Below, piece after piece: positions 15,501-23,730 of a stretch of DNA of 27,712 bases. The position numbers were made by a program, and so were the translations under genes. Source of the stretch: HGM04593 sp964458275. Lineage in GTDB: Bacteria > Bacteroidota > Bacteroidia > Bacteroidales > Bacteroidaceae. Positions within the stretch are counted from its first letter, which is position 1. Each line of letters opens with the position of its first letter. The stretch is taken from NCBI GenBank assembly GCA_964458275.1, contig CAYWIE010000032.1:1-27712 (forward strand), read 5' to 3'. Under the pieces are notes generated by a model, which saw only the letters and a program-made list of their open reading frames with translations, did not search any database and was not told the origin of the DNA.

Positions 15501-16114
15501 TCACAGGCGTGAAAGGGACTGAAGAATCACTTAAATCACTCAGCGGCAAAGGAATCAATCTTCTCCATATAGCAACGCACGGTTTCTATTGGGATGAGAA
15601 AAAGATGCATTGGATGAAGGACAAAAGTTTTTTGAATAACATCAGCGACAATGCCGGCATCGAAGAGAGGGCTCTTGTCCGTTCAGGATTGCTGTTCTCC
15701 GGAGCCAACCATGTTCTCAACGGCAAACCGATGAAAGGTGAACTCGACGATGGCGTACTAACCGCCAAAGAGTTAGCCGACATTGATTTTCGCAAATTGG
15801 ACTTAGCGGTACTTTCTGCCTGCCAAAGCGGTTTGGGCGACATTACAGGGGAAGGTGTTTTCGGAATGCAACGCGGCTTTAAGAAAGCCGGTGCAAGAAC
15901 ATTGCTTATGAGTTTATGGAAAGTCGATGACAAAGCAACATCATTGCTTATGAGCGAGTTCTACCGCAATCTTCTATCCGGCAAAAATGCACATGAGTCT
16001 CTCCGTAACGCGCAAGAATATCTTCGTAACTACGAAGATAAGTCAAACAGTAAGCCAAAAATATATTCAAGTCCCTACTATTGGGCTGCTTTCGTATTGC
16101 TGGATGCGATTTAG
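12527..16114 (+). CDS. Exported TPR-CHAT caspase-like protease
   Basis: Large 1195-residue protein with three parts. A signal peptide opens it (MMR, core FILATLLLLTVTI, cleavage near ANG about residue 19). Residues about 25-640 form roughly 13 TPR units of about 42 residues of the kinesin-light-chain type, with repeated NNLATYY, GD..KA and EAL.I motifs. After a helical linker, a CHAT domain occupies about 860-1195, with IYFAPTGSLHGIAVEALP, the catalytic histidine in LLHIATHGF (His1018) and the catalytic cysteine in LSACQSGLGD (Cys1099), then GVFGMQRGFKKAGARTLLMSLWKVDD. Both catalytic residues are present, so it should be an active caspase-fold peptidase. Known CHAT proteases, such as the TPR-CHAT partner of type III-E CRISPR effectors, are cytosolic; a signal peptide would place this one outside the cytoplasm. 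It is translationally coupled to the CHASE2 gene. Substrate and trigger are unknown. Confidence 0.88.
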   Translation: MMRFILATLLLLTVTIANGEDRNSRAKADSLYDAAKSLEEKKDFGQAVALYTESDGIYRILFQKSDTLRLRGTKGLVKCLIKYSKEESTKGNIEKASELAEKAEKIQLEHFGKDNGVYADILNRKAMVNTAAKRHDAAIAYGVEAANLCKSLYGTKDEKYALALYFLAHFHSSAGNIEESIKYGEESVSILRNNTDADRLNYAYAINNLALGYHVKGVPQKAAALMEEALPIFKEKLDSKDITYARMLNNTAVIYGELKRNKDAIRIGEEAVNATRRIMGTENEFYLKCLNDLSSFYSNAGDYKKAIKLMSSQLDICKRVLGEKSPTFLAYKNNLATYYNEGGDCLKALGLYLENLEVFIGLKKHDSTDYALCLINIADCMHKLGDTGNAIKNVEEAEIIYRKHLGIEHPKYISLTINMAGYHAASGDYPKAIEMITQMQPVVKKVIGENTFYNIWLLNDLATYYDNIGDNKSAIRIALEAYEKAKNVLKDTEPLYTALLSNLAGFHKEAGKRTEAIRIGKEVLSIRKRTIGDKHPDYALSLNNLATYYYDDGDIEKALELFIQALEIYATTSLAGYSHTLQNIADCFFELGEKDEAIKYTKESLKAREEYYGKRHKEYAHSLFQLVGYSLAAGDSVNTTSSFLELYDINSQRIRDMFSKLTAREREIYWQANNTFFEKDMPFVAYYVGHQQLIDAAYDAALLTKGVLLDTELSMEQLLQDSGDSTVISRYRSLKDNRLLLNKLYEHPIAERGINTDSLERLVNRQEQQLIKDSKAYGDYTHNMSITWREVQKRLEKNEIAIEFKHFDVEQLKDIQYVAFVIKKDYASPKMFALFTQKELDAIEAKEIYNTGNLSKKIWSAMETELQDVKNIYFAPTGSLHGIAVEALPIDGDYINEEYNIYRLTSTRELALKKEKNQIKNVALYGGLIYDADTLALAKVNRKYRSALKASRQIADTLTLRGGATFLPSTLNETDTINTLIKRKKEISVEYFTGVKGTEESLKSLSGKGINLLHIATHGFYWDEKKMHWMKDKSFLNNISDNAGIEERALVRSGLLFSGANHVLNGKPMKGELDDGVLTAKELADIDFRKLDLAVLSACQSGLGDITGEGVFGMQRGFKKAGARTLLMSLWKVDDKATSLLMSEFYRNLLSGKNAHESLRNAQEYLRNYEDKSNSKPKIYSSPYYWAAFVLLDAI

Positions 16115-16192
16115 AAGCTGTTTAAAATTTTATACAAATAAGCATCTGAATATTTGCCGATTCCAAACATAAGGCCTAACTTTAGAAGCTGT
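16111..16192 (+). promoter_or_regulatory. Leader of pepT with recurrent AGAAGCTGT motif
   Basis: AGAAGCTGTTTAAAATTT lies at 16113-16130, overlapping the CHAT stop codon, and a partial copy (TTAGAAGCTGT) lies at 16182-16192. About 33 bases after the CTGTTT of the first copy comes TATTTGCC (16151-16158), close to a -7 element (AATATTTG against TAnnTTTG). This repeats the spacing seen in front of the module at 10501-10543 and could be the pepT promoter. No terminator hairpin is seen after the CHAT gene. Confidence 0.35.
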
Positions 16193-16224
16193 AACCAAAA
16201 GCCATAAACAAAAACGACCATACA

Positions 16225-17463
16225 ATGAAAGAATTCAGCGAGAGCATGTTACAAAGATTCCTCAAATATGTAACATTCGACACAGAGTCTATCGACGAGA
16301 ACACCACAGTGCCCACAAGTGAAGGACAGTTCACATTTGCCCGCTACCTTGAGAGCGAGCTTCGATCGATGGGGCTCACCGAAATAACCCTCGACGACAA
16401 GGGCTATCTCTACGCCACACTGCCGGCAAACAGCGACAAGGAGATACCCGTAATAGGATTCATCTCCCACCTCGACACCAGCCCCGACATGAGCGGTAAG
16501 GATGTCAATCCCCGCGTAGTAGCTTCATACGACGGAGGCGACATCACACTATGCGAAAAAGAGGGAATAGTGCTCACCGTCAAAGACTTTCCCGAAGTGG
16601 CAGCATACAAGGGACAGGACCTTATAGTAACCGACGGACACACCCTGCTCGGTGCCGACGACAAGGCAGGCATCGCCGAAATTATCTCAGCCGTTGCCTA
16701 TCTTCAGGCACACCCCGAAATAGAACACGGCAAGGTAAGAATAGCCTTCAACCCCGACGAAGAGATAGGCCGCGGTGCACACAACTTCAACGTCCCCCTC
16801 TTCGGATGCGAATGGGCATACACAGTCGACGGCGGAGCCGAGGGTGAACTCGAATTCGAGAATTTCAATGCAGGCAGCGCGCTTTTCACCATACAAGGGC
16901 GCAATGTCCATCCCGGATATGCAAAGGGCAAGATGCTCAACGCACTGCGTGTAGCAACAGCCATTGTAGAGACCATTCCCGCAGCAGAGTCCCCCGAACA
17001 GACCGAAGGTTACGAAGGCTTCTACCACTTGATGAGCATCAACGGCGGTGTCGACAAAGCCGAAGTTTCATACATCATCCGCGACCACGACAAAGAGATA
17101 TTCGAAAAGCGTCTGTCATTCATGAACGAAGTGGCAGAAAAGATGAACACCCTATACGGCGAGAATGTTGTAAGCGTGGAAGTGAAGCGCCAATATTCCA
17201 ACATGCGCGAAAAGGTAGAGCCCATGATGCACATCATAGAGCTTGCACGTAAGGCTATGGAAGAGGCAGGAGTAACCCCGCAGATAAAGCCCATACGCGG
17301 AGGTACCGATGGAGCTCAGCTTTCGTTCATGGGTCTCCCCTGCCCCAACATGTTCGCAGGAGGAATAAACTTCCACAGCCGTTACGAATTTGTTTCGCTG
17401 CAGGTGATGGAAAAAGCAATGATGACCATTGTCAAGATAATAGAAGGCGCAGCAAAACTGTAA
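16225..17463 (+). CDS. pepT: Peptidase T (tripeptide aminopeptidase)
   Basis: Cytoplasmic M20-family dizinc aminopeptidase that removes the N-terminal residue from tripeptides. At 412 residues it has the family length. Zinc and catalytic motifs are in order: SHLDTSPD (His82, Asp84), LLGADDKAGIAEI (Asp145 region), NPDEEIGRGAH (Glu179/Glu180), the VDGGAEGELEFENFNA segment, NVHPGYAKGKMLNA in the dimerisation domain, and the late FHSRYEF histidine. The ATG at 16225 gives the expected MKEFSESMLQRFLKYV start. It follows the CHAT gene by 110 bases on the same strand, and its base composition looks more GC-rich by eye than the module before it. A terminator hairpin lies after its stop. Confidence 0.96.
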   Translation: MKEFSESMLQRFLKYVTFDTESIDENTTVPTSEGQFTFARYLESELRSMGLTEITLDDKGYLYATLPANSDKEIPVIGFISHLDTSPDMSGKDVNPRVVASYDGGDITLCEKEGIVLTVKDFPEVAAYKGQDLIVTDGHTLLGADDKAGIAEIISAVAYLQAHPEIEHGKVRIAFNPDEEIGRGAHNFNVPLFGCEWAYTVDGGAEGELEFENFNAGSALFTIQGRNVHPGYAKGKMLNALRVATAIVETIPAAESPEQTEGYEGFYHLMSINGGVDKAEVSYIIRDHDKEIFEKRLSFMNEVAEKMNTLYGENVVSVEVKRQYSNMREKVEPMMHIIELARKAMEEAGVTPQIKPIRGGTDGAQLSFMGLPCPNMFAGGINFHSRYEFVSLQVMEKAMMTIVKIIEGAAKL

Positions 17464-17480
17464 GAAGCTGCATTGCAAAA

Positions 17481-17532
17481 AACGGCACATATTGCTGCCA
17501 CGCCTCACGGCGGAGCAGCAACATGTGCCGTT
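17481..17532. terminator. Imperfect 24-bp hairpin between convergent genes
   Basis: AACGGCACAT, TTGCTGC and CGCC on the left pair with GGCG, GCAGCAA and ATGTGCCGTT on the right, around a TCAC loop, with about three mismatches over 24 positions. It lies between pepT (stop 17463) and the convergent permease gene (stop 17558) and could terminate both. Flanking T/A tracts are short. Confidence 0.65.
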
Positions 17533-17557
17533 GATTTATTGAGAGTCTCTTCAATTA

Positions 17558-20017
17558 TCAATCGCCCTTGCCAAGAACATCCACCGGGTTGCGGTTGACC
17601 ACGCGCCACGAAGTAAAGGTAACAACAGATATTGCAACCATCACCACCACGGCAAGCGACAGGACAAACACCCACAGAGAGATATCCACCTTATAGGCAA
17701 ACGATTGCAACCAACCGTCAACTATCAGATAGGACAAGGGCATGGCAAATACATAACTTATTATAAGGATTCTAACATATTTCCTGTTTATCATCTTGAA
17801 TATATCGTCTATCATAGCACCGTTGACACGACGCAGAGCAATCTCGCGCTCCATGAACTTGACCTCGAAGAGCACAGTGGCAAACAGCCCCATAAGCGAG
17901 ACGATGATTACAAGCGCTGCAAACACCCCCACCATCAGTACAAGACGCTGTTCCCGCTCATACTGACGGCGCAGCACCTCGTCGAAAAACTCCACATCGA
18001 ACGAAGCAGGCGCAATGTCGGGGAAATAGTCCACAATCGTTTTTCTTATATGCTCCACCGCATCGGCAACATCTGCACCTGCCGCAAGACGTATGTAGAG
18101 GTTGCGCATGGCATAAAACTTCTTGCCCGGCACACCCATTTCGTCCTGTCCCATGCAGTAGAAGGCAAACGCCTCCTGCTCCTCGTGCAACGAACGGGCA
18201 TTCACGTTGCGGCAGAATCCCACAATGGGAACATCCGTTCCTCGCGGAGCGACACTATTGTCAGTCGAAAGCAGGTACTGAGCCTTAGCCGCCTCGGTGA
18301 AGATGAGCCCACCCGAAACACTCTGTACATCCTCCAACGTAAAGTCGCGTCCCTCAGCAATGCCAATGCCCATCACCGACAAGAAATTCCACGACACCTG
18401 AAACGGCGAAAACGTTATATCCCTGCCTGCATTTTCGGGCAACGTTCCGTTGATGGAACGCCCCACCGTCCAGCGACGGTTGGTGATGAAATCACCGTTT
18501 GAAAAAGCCACATCCTTTACATAACCGCCAGCCAGCAACAGATTGGAAAGTTCGTCGCGTGGAGTCTGCCCCTCCATGAAGAACTGCTTGCTCGGCAACT
18601 CGACGGTCAGCAGATGTTCGCGGTTGAATCCCATGTCGGCAGACATAAGATAGCGGTTCTGCAACCAGATGAACAGCGCCACAACTATAAGCACAAAGCA
18701 AACGAAGAACTGCACCCCTATGAGCAATTTGCGCAGGAGAAGCCCCTTTCTGTTGCGCCCGAAATTGCCGTTCAGCGCAAAGGCAGGCGAAAAGGAGGTT
18801 ATGTAAAAAGCCGGATATACCGACACCGCAACCGAGAGCAGTGCGCCGGTCAGTATTATCGCAAGCATTATACCCCAGTGTTTAGCAACATCGACAGGGA
18901 TTATAAAGAGAGAGGAAAGGTCGCTTTTGCCTACTGCAGCTACAATGAACAGTGCAGGCACCACAGCCGCCAACAGAAAGAGAAACGACTCGGCTATAAA
19001 ATCCAGACGCAACGACACGACCGACGCGCCCATTATGCGTTGTGTGTTCACACTGCGCGTGCGCATGGGGATGAGCGACATTACAAAGTTCAGGTAGTTG
19101 ATGAAGGCTACCAACAACAGCACCACAGCGATGGCAGCGAGCGACAGCGTAACAGAAATATCACCTCTCGACGATGGGAAGCCATATTTGATTTCTGCCG
19201 GCTGATTATAGTAAAGTTCGCTTACAGGAACGGTAAAATAGCGCTTAGGATCACCATCCCGTTTTATTCTCGCCTGCTCTTCGACAAAGAGTTTCGTCAG
19301 TGTACTGTCGAACTCTGCAAATGTATATCCGTCGGCAAGTTTCACATATACCTGAAAGTTCCAATTGTTCCAGTCGCTAAGGTCATTGTTGTCGAAAAAG
19401 CCGACGGCGTCCAGTGTCGCGAGGTCGCAATTCTCTGGAAAATCGCGGTAGATGGCGGTAACCGTTCCTTTCCTGTATGCATCGCTGAACATAGGAATAT
19501 CCTCGTTGTATGTATGGCCTATGCGCGAACCGATTTTCAAATTATGACGTAGGGCAAAGCTCTCACTGACAGCCATATTGCCGTACGTTGCAAGCGAAGC
19601 AGTGTCGCCCTCGACAAATTCGAATCCGAACATATCCAGTGTGGTGGCAGGAAAGAGGATATTGCTGATGTTGAACAGAAAGCCTTCGGGATTATCCTCG
19701 GTGCAGCCGCCGCGCCTGTCGCCAAGAATATTTATCGAACCTACCTTCTCAACCATAGGCACGCTGTTCTTTATAAATTCCGCCGCGCCGCGCGACATAT
19801 TGGTATATATGTGTCTCTCGCCCATAAAATTGCCGTCGCTAATAACAATAGCAGTGCGGTCGGCATCCTTTATCTCTTTGTTGAAGTCAAGTTCGTGGTT
19901 CACCTGCACGAATATCATATACGCCACGCTTATTGCAACGGCAAGGCCAAGAATGTTCAGCCCCGTTACGGCAGGCATACTGCGCAGGATTATATATAAA
20001 TTTCTTAGTGCTTTCAT
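17558..20017 (-). CDS. FtsX-family ABC transporter permease (second)
   Basis: Inner-membrane permease of a MacB/LolC-like ABC exporter, 819 residues. Eight membrane helices can be read: one near residues 18-40, three around 280-410 (with LSLAAIAVVLLLVAFINYLNFVM), one near 430-455, and three at the C-terminus. Two large extracytoplasmic domains of the MacB periplasmic-core kind lie between helices 1-2 and 5-6. The SLIPMRTRSVNTQRIMGA and EREIALRRVNGAMIDDIFKM segments after helices 2 and 6 are the coupling-helix regions of FtsX permeases. The WRVVNRNPVDVLGKGD ending is typical. It is paralogous to the permease at 20550-22973, with which it shares REIA/SEIA-RRVNGAMI and the WRVV..NPV tail. It is the last gene of the operon and has no ATPase domain. 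Confidence 0.9.
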   Translation of the reverse strand: MKALRNLYIILRSMPAVTGLNILGLAVAISVAYMIFVQVNHELDFNKEIKDADRTAIVISDGNFMGERHIYTNMSRGAAEFIKNSVPMVEKVGSINILGDRRGGCTEDNPEGFLFNISNILFPATTLDMFGFEFVEGDTASLATYGNMAVSESFALRHNLKIGSRIGHTYNEDIPMFSDAYRKGTVTAIYRDFPENCDLATLDAVGFFDNNDLSDWNNWNFQVYVKLADGYTFAEFDSTLTKLFVEEQARIKRDGDPKRYFTVPVSELYYNQPAEIKYGFPSSRGDISVTLSLAAIAVVLLLVAFINYLNFVMSLIPMRTRSVNTQRIMGASVVSLRLDFIAESFLFLLAAVVPALFIVAAVGKSDLSSLFIIPVDVAKHWGIMLAIILTGALLSVAVSVYPAFYITSFSPAFALNGNFGRNRKGLLLRKLLIGVQFFVCFVLIVVALFIWLQNRYLMSADMGFNREHLLTVELPSKQFFMEGQTPRDELSNLLLAGGYVKDVAFSNGDFITNRRWTVGRSINGTLPENAGRDITFSPFQVSWNFLSVMGIGIAEGRDFTLEDVQSVSGGLIFTEAAKAQYLLSTDNSVAPRGTDVPIVGFCRNVNARSLHEEQEAFAFYCMGQDEMGVPGKKFYAMRNLYIRLAAGADVADAVEHIRKTIVDYFPDIAPASFDVEFFDEVLRRQYEREQRLVLMVGVFAALVIIVSLMGLFATVLFEVKFMEREIALRRVNGAMIDDIFKMINRKYVRILIISYVFAMPLSYLIVDGWLQSFAYKVDISLWVFVLSLAVVVMVAISVVTFTSWRVVNRNPVDVLGKGD

Positions 20018-20051
20018 AATTCGTTATTCCTAATGCTGATAAACATTATAC

Positions 20052-20525
20052 CTATGATTGGGTTCTTTCGACAGCCTTTTTTATATCATCCATAGTCAGT
20101 TGCCCTTTAATGCGAAAAATCATATACGAACCGTTCCCGGCTGCAATCATCACCACATCGCTGGCAACATCCCCCTCCATTCTGGCACACACCTTGACAT
20201 GTGTGTTGTTCTTTGTTGTTATTAGCAGCGGCTCATAATCGGTCATTTTCAGATTCTTTGTTCTCGAAGCAAAACGTCTATGCACCCTTTCTGAACATTC
20301 CGACAAATCCATATATTCCATCGAATTTATCTTTTCGAATATCGGATCCGGTTCCTCTTGCCTGTTCTGATGAATCCATTTCACAGCCTTCACCATAATT
20401 TGAGGCAATATTATGTATTCCGAATTATCTTCGTGGCGGAACTCCCTAAAGACTCCTGCCACGGTTTGTGCCATACAAACCTGAATGGCGAGCATCAAAG
20501 CCATTGTCATTATAATTTTTTTCAT
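20052..20525 (-). CDS. DUF4252 family exported protein
   Basis: Small protein of 157 residues with a signal peptide (MKK, core IIMTMALMLAIQV, cleavage after the CMAQ region near residue 20). The mature part has a middle rich in charged residues (ASRTKNLKMTDYEPLLITTKNN), then VKVCARMEGDVASDVVMIAAGNGSYMIFRIKGQLTMDDIKKAVE, where the strand-strand-FRIKG-helix end matches DUF4252. That family is common in Bacteroidota and its function is not known to me. It lies between the two permease genes (spacers of 24 and 34 bases), so it is cotranscribed with the exporter. It might be cargo or an envelope-stress factor; this is inference. Confidence 0.72.
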   Translation of the reverse strand: MKKIIMTMALMLAIQVCMAQTVAGVFREFRHEDNSEYIILPQIMVKAVKWIHQNRQEEPDPIFEKINSMEYMDLSECSERVHRRFASRTKNLKMTDYEPLLITTKNNTHVKVCARMEGDVASDVVMIAAGNGSYMIFRIKGQLTMDDIKKAVERTQS

Positions 20526-20549
20526 AGCTCTATAATTTATCGGTTAAAC

Positions 20550-22973
20550 TTACATTACCTTATTGACAACCTCCACAGGATTCTGCGTAACCACGCGCCA
20601 TGAACTTACCACCACAATTGCAATCACCAACATCGCAACAACGCAGAATGTAACAGCATAGACCCACACATGCAGCTCAGTCTTGAAAGCAAATTCCTGC
20701 AACCACATAACCATAAAATATGTAGCTATGGGCACTGCAATCACAAAGCACACGGCAAGCACCTTGATGAAACGGCTGCTGAAAAGCATCAGGACATCGC
20801 TTATCATAGCACCGTTGACACGGCGGATGGCAATTTCGCTGCGACGATACTCGGTCTCGAAAAGGACAAGTCCGAACACACCAAGCAAAGCAATCACAAT
20901 CGACAGCAACGAGAAGAGCGAAACAACCACAAACTGATTGTACTCCTTCTTGTAGAAAGCATTTTCCAACTGCTGTTCAAAGAGCATAGGCTCCACGTTC
21001 AGGCTCGTCAGTTTAGGATTAAGCTTCATTGTCTCGTCCTTGACAAACTGCAGCAATTCTGCCGTATTGCTTCCGGGACGCACCTTGATATAGAGGTAGC
21101 AGCAGCCGTTCCACTCGTCGTGCGGCGGGAATATGTAAAAAGCGTATGGCCCAACAGCATATTGCAAGGGACGGAAATTAAAATCCTCGCAGAAGCCCAC
21201 AATCTCGGCAGCCTCTTTACTGGTCGTTCCGGGCACAGTCTCGCCAACAGCAAGGCTATACTTCTCTTTCGCCACCTTGTTGAAAATATAGCGGTTGCCA
21301 CTGCGGGCATCATCGGCAGTAAAATCGCGTCCTTCGACAATGTCAATACCCATCACCTCAAGAAAATTGTAATGTACGGGATATACCATGAACATGATAT
21401 CCTCTCCATCCCTGAAATTGCGTCCCCATGACATGCCGCCGACGCGGACAATATCCTCGTAGCCGAAGGCAACATCCACAATATCTGGATTGCTCATGAA
21501 TGCGGAACGCACCGTCTCGCGCTTGTCCGCCAACGTATGGCCGTAGCTCACCGCACCAAGATTAAAGGCAATGACATTCTCCTTTTCGAAGCCCATGTCG
21601 TAATTCTGCATAAAGCTATACTGCAAGTAGATGAACGACGCAACCATGATGAAGATGAACGTTACCACAAACTGCACGCCTATAAGTGCGTTGCGCAGGA
21701 GCTTTCCCGACTCGCTCGCGCCGAAACTGCCCTTCAGCACAAACGCCGGCGAGAACGAGGTGATATAATATGCCGGATAGAGCGCTGTGAACAGAGAAAA
21801 CAGCAGCACTGCACCTGTCAGACAGAACAGTAGCGTCCTGTGAGCATCGAAGTCGAGGGTGGTAGAGAGCAGTTGCTCAATGCCGCCCAATGCAGCGACG
21901 CGCACCAGCAACGCTGCCACAATCATGGCTATTACACACATGAACATCGACTCAAAGAGTATGCCGGCACGCAGTGTGGATGTATAAGCACCCAGAATTT
22001 TCCGTGTGTTTATGCTGCGTATGCGTTTGGGAATGAGCGCAACATAGAAATTGAAGAAATTTATGAACGCAAGCACCAATACTAAAATTGCCATCGTCAG
22101 CATTGTATATACGGCAATGCGGTTGCCGGTTGCAAGATCGCTGCCTGATATTTCCGCTGCAAAATATGTCTCGGTAAAGGGCGTAAGGCGCAATTTCTTG
22201 TAAAGGGTCTCTCTGGTGATTCCCCACTGTTCCAACTGCTCCCTTGAGCCCTCGTCCTCCATCAAGCGTTGCCACGCAAAGTCGTAGAAGGCTTCAATAT
22301 CGTCGGCGCTGTTCAATTTTACGTAACAGGGATTGTTCCAAGCGCTTCCGTCGTTGTTCGATATTTTATCCCAATAGTCGCCATAGGCAGCCTGCAAGCC
22401 CGCAAGGTCGCAGTTTTCGGGAAAATCCTCGAAAATAGCCGCAACGGGCAGTGCCTGCGTAGGATTGAAAGTGCCGCCCCACGATGCATGGTCGCCAACC
22501 TTTATATTGTACTTCTCGGCTGTGGAACGGCTGAATGCCATTGCCATGCGCTTGCTCACAGGCTCAAGGTCGCCCTCGACAAGTTCAAATCCCAATGCCT
22601 CGAAAGCCTCCATGGTAAATTCCAGTCCGCGCAACTTCAGCGACGGTGCTTCGGGCGTCTTTTCGAAGCAGTGGTCAACAAGATAGCCATGAATGTAGCC
22701 GAAATGATAGGCCTCGACCGAAGGATTGCCGTCGAGCAGCACCCTTGCCAAAGGAGCACTCCAGTTGGCGCTGTAATCAGAAGCTGCGGAGAAAAAGCCC
22801 TGCTCCATTCGGAAAAGGCAGTCGGCATCCTTAATGTTGCTGTTGTAGCCAAGCTCGTATGTCGATTGTACAAACAGGATGTACGACGCGGCAATTGCTA
22901 TCGCCAAGCCTGCTATATTGAGCAGCGAGGAGACTTTATAACGCCTGAGTGTGTTTATAAAATTCTGTATCAT
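20550..22973 (-). CDS. FtsX-family ABC transporter permease (first)
   Basis: Inner-membrane permease of 807 residues built like its neighbour: a helix at about 15-37, a periplasmic-core domain with LSNNDGSAWNNPCYVKL-like content, three helices at about 282-405, a fifth near 428-450 (LIGVQFVVTFIFIMVASFIYLQ), a second periplasmic domain, and three helices at the end. The coupling segments are IPKRIRSINTRKILGAYT and YRRSEIAIRRVNGAMISDVLMLF. It ends WRVVTQNPVEVVNKVM. It follows the ATPase gene by 28 bases; that spacer carries an AGAAACTGTTTAAAAGCTGTT repeat. The two permeases differ enough not to be a recent duplication, and could form a heterodimer or serve different cargo. Confidence 0.9.
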   Translation of the reverse strand: MIQNFINTLRRYKVSSLLNIAGLAIAIAASYILFVQSTYELGYNSNIKDADCLFRMEQGFFSAASDYSANWSAPLARVLLDGNPSVEAYHFGYIHGYLVDHCFEKTPEAPSLKLRGLEFTMEAFEALGFELVEGDLEPVSKRMAMAFSRSTAEKYNIKVGDHASWGGTFNPTQALPVAAIFEDFPENCDLAGLQAAYGDYWDKISNNDGSAWNNPCYVKLNSADDIEAFYDFAWQRLMEDEGSREQLEQWGITRETLYKKLRLTPFTETYFAAEISGSDLATGNRIAVYTMLTMAILVLVLAFINFFNFYVALIPKRIRSINTRKILGAYTSTLRAGILFESMFMCVIAMIVAALLVRVAALGGIEQLLSTTLDFDAHRTLLFCLTGAVLLFSLFTALYPAYYITSFSPAFVLKGSFGASESGKLLRNALIGVQFVVTFIFIMVASFIYLQYSFMQNYDMGFEKENVIAFNLGAVSYGHTLADKRETVRSAFMSNPDIVDVAFGYEDIVRVGGMSWGRNFRDGEDIMFMVYPVHYNFLEVMGIDIVEGRDFTADDARSGNRYIFNKVAKEKYSLAVGETVPGTTSKEAAEIVGFCEDFNFRPLQYAVGPYAFYIFPPHDEWNGCCYLYIKVRPGSNTAELLQFVKDETMKLNPKLTSLNVEPMLFEQQLENAFYKKEYNQFVVVSLFSLLSIVIALLGVFGLVLFETEYRRSEIAIRRVNGAMISDVLMLFSSRFIKVLAVCFVIAVPIATYFMVMWLQEFAFKTELHVWVYAVTFCVVAMLVIAIVVVSSWRVVTQNPVEVVNKVM

Positions 22974-22975
22974 AT

Positions 22976-22999
22976 CAGAAACTGTTTAAAAGCTGTTTA
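22976..22999 (+). repeat. AGAAACTGTTT element in the ATPase-permease spacer
   Basis: The plus strand carries CAGAAACTGTTTAAAAGCTGTTT, that is an AGAAACTGTTTAAA element running into a second AAGCTGTTT. It fills most of the 28-base spacer between the ATPase stop and the permease start, but in the opposite orientation to the operon, so it cannot be acting there as a forward promoter. Confidence 0.4.
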
Positions 23000-23001
23000 C
23001 A

Positions 23002-23685
23002 CTACATCTTGTCGTCGAGCGTATCGACTACGAGACCGTCGAACAGATTGATTACTCTGTTTGCATATTTCGCATCCTTCATGGAGTGTGTAACCATTAC
23101 AATGGTGGTACCTTGCCGGTTGAGTTCGGAGAGTATGGACATTACATCCTTGCCATTCTTAGAGTCGAGGTTACCCGTAGGTTCATCGGCAAGGATTAGT
23201 CCGGGCTTTGTAACCACGGCGCGGGCAATTGCCACACGCTGCTGTTGGCCTCCCGACAGCTGGTTCGGGAAATGCTTGGCACGATGGGCTATGTTAAGAC
23301 TTAGCATCACCTCATAGACCATCTTCTTGCGCTCCGATGGGGAGTACTTCAGATAGGTCAGCGGCAGGGCAATATTCTCTTCCACTGTCATCTCCTCTAT
23401 CAGATTGAACGACTGGAAGACGAATCCGATTTTTCCGCGACGATAGGCTGTGCGCTCTCTCTCCTTGAGACCGCCCACCTCTGTATCGTCAATCTTGTAG
23501 CTGCCGCTTGTGGGGTTATCCAGCAATCCCAATATGTTGAGCAAAGTGGATTTTCCACAACCCGACGGCCCCATGATTGCTACAAATTCGCCGTCGCTGA
23601 CATTTATAGAAACACCATTAAGTGCAACTGTCTCTACAAGTTCCGTGCGGAACACTTTTTCTAAATTTTCTGTACTGAGTTTCAT
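23002..23685 (-). CDS. ABC transporter ATPase, MacB/LolD type
   Basis: Cytoplasmic ATPase of 227 residues that should power the FtsX permeases next to it. Motifs are all intact: Walker A GPSGCGKST (39-47), Q-loop Gln91 in FVFQSFNLI, signature LSGGQ (143-147), Walker B LILADE (163-168) with EPTGNLDS, and a H-loop in VTHSM near 200. The sequence matches LolD/MacB-type ATPases that work with four-helix or eight-helix FtsX permeases in mechanotransmission rather than in substrate translocation across the inner membrane. It is the only ATPase gene in the operon, so both permeases presumably share it. Confidence 0.95.
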   Translation of the reverse strand: MKLSTENLEKVFRTELVETVALNGVSINVSDGEFVAIMGPSGCGKSTLLNILGLLDNPTSGSYKIDDTEVGGLKERERTAYRRGKIGFVFQSFNLIEEMTVEENIALPLTYLKYSPSERKKMVYEVMLSLNIAHRAKHFPNQLSGGQQQRVAIARAVVTKPGLILADEPTGNLDSKNGKDVMSILSELNRQGTTIVMVTHSMKDAKYANRVINLFDGLVVDTLDDKM

Positions 23686-23730
23686 AATAGTATCTGTTTA
23701 ATTATATTTATTTCATTGAATATTGGAATC

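Noticed and set aside
12527..16114. Membership of the CHAT gene in a type III-E CRISPR (Craspase) locus
   Set aside because: There is no CRISPR array, no Cas7-11 or other cas gene in the window, and the protein carries a signal peptide.
18614..19552. 312-residue plus-strand open frame
   Set aside because: It is antisense to the second permease, rich in His, Arg and Tyr as expected of a shadow frame.
22269..23051. 260-residue plus-strand open frame
   Set aside because: It is antisense to the first permease and the end of the ATPase gene.
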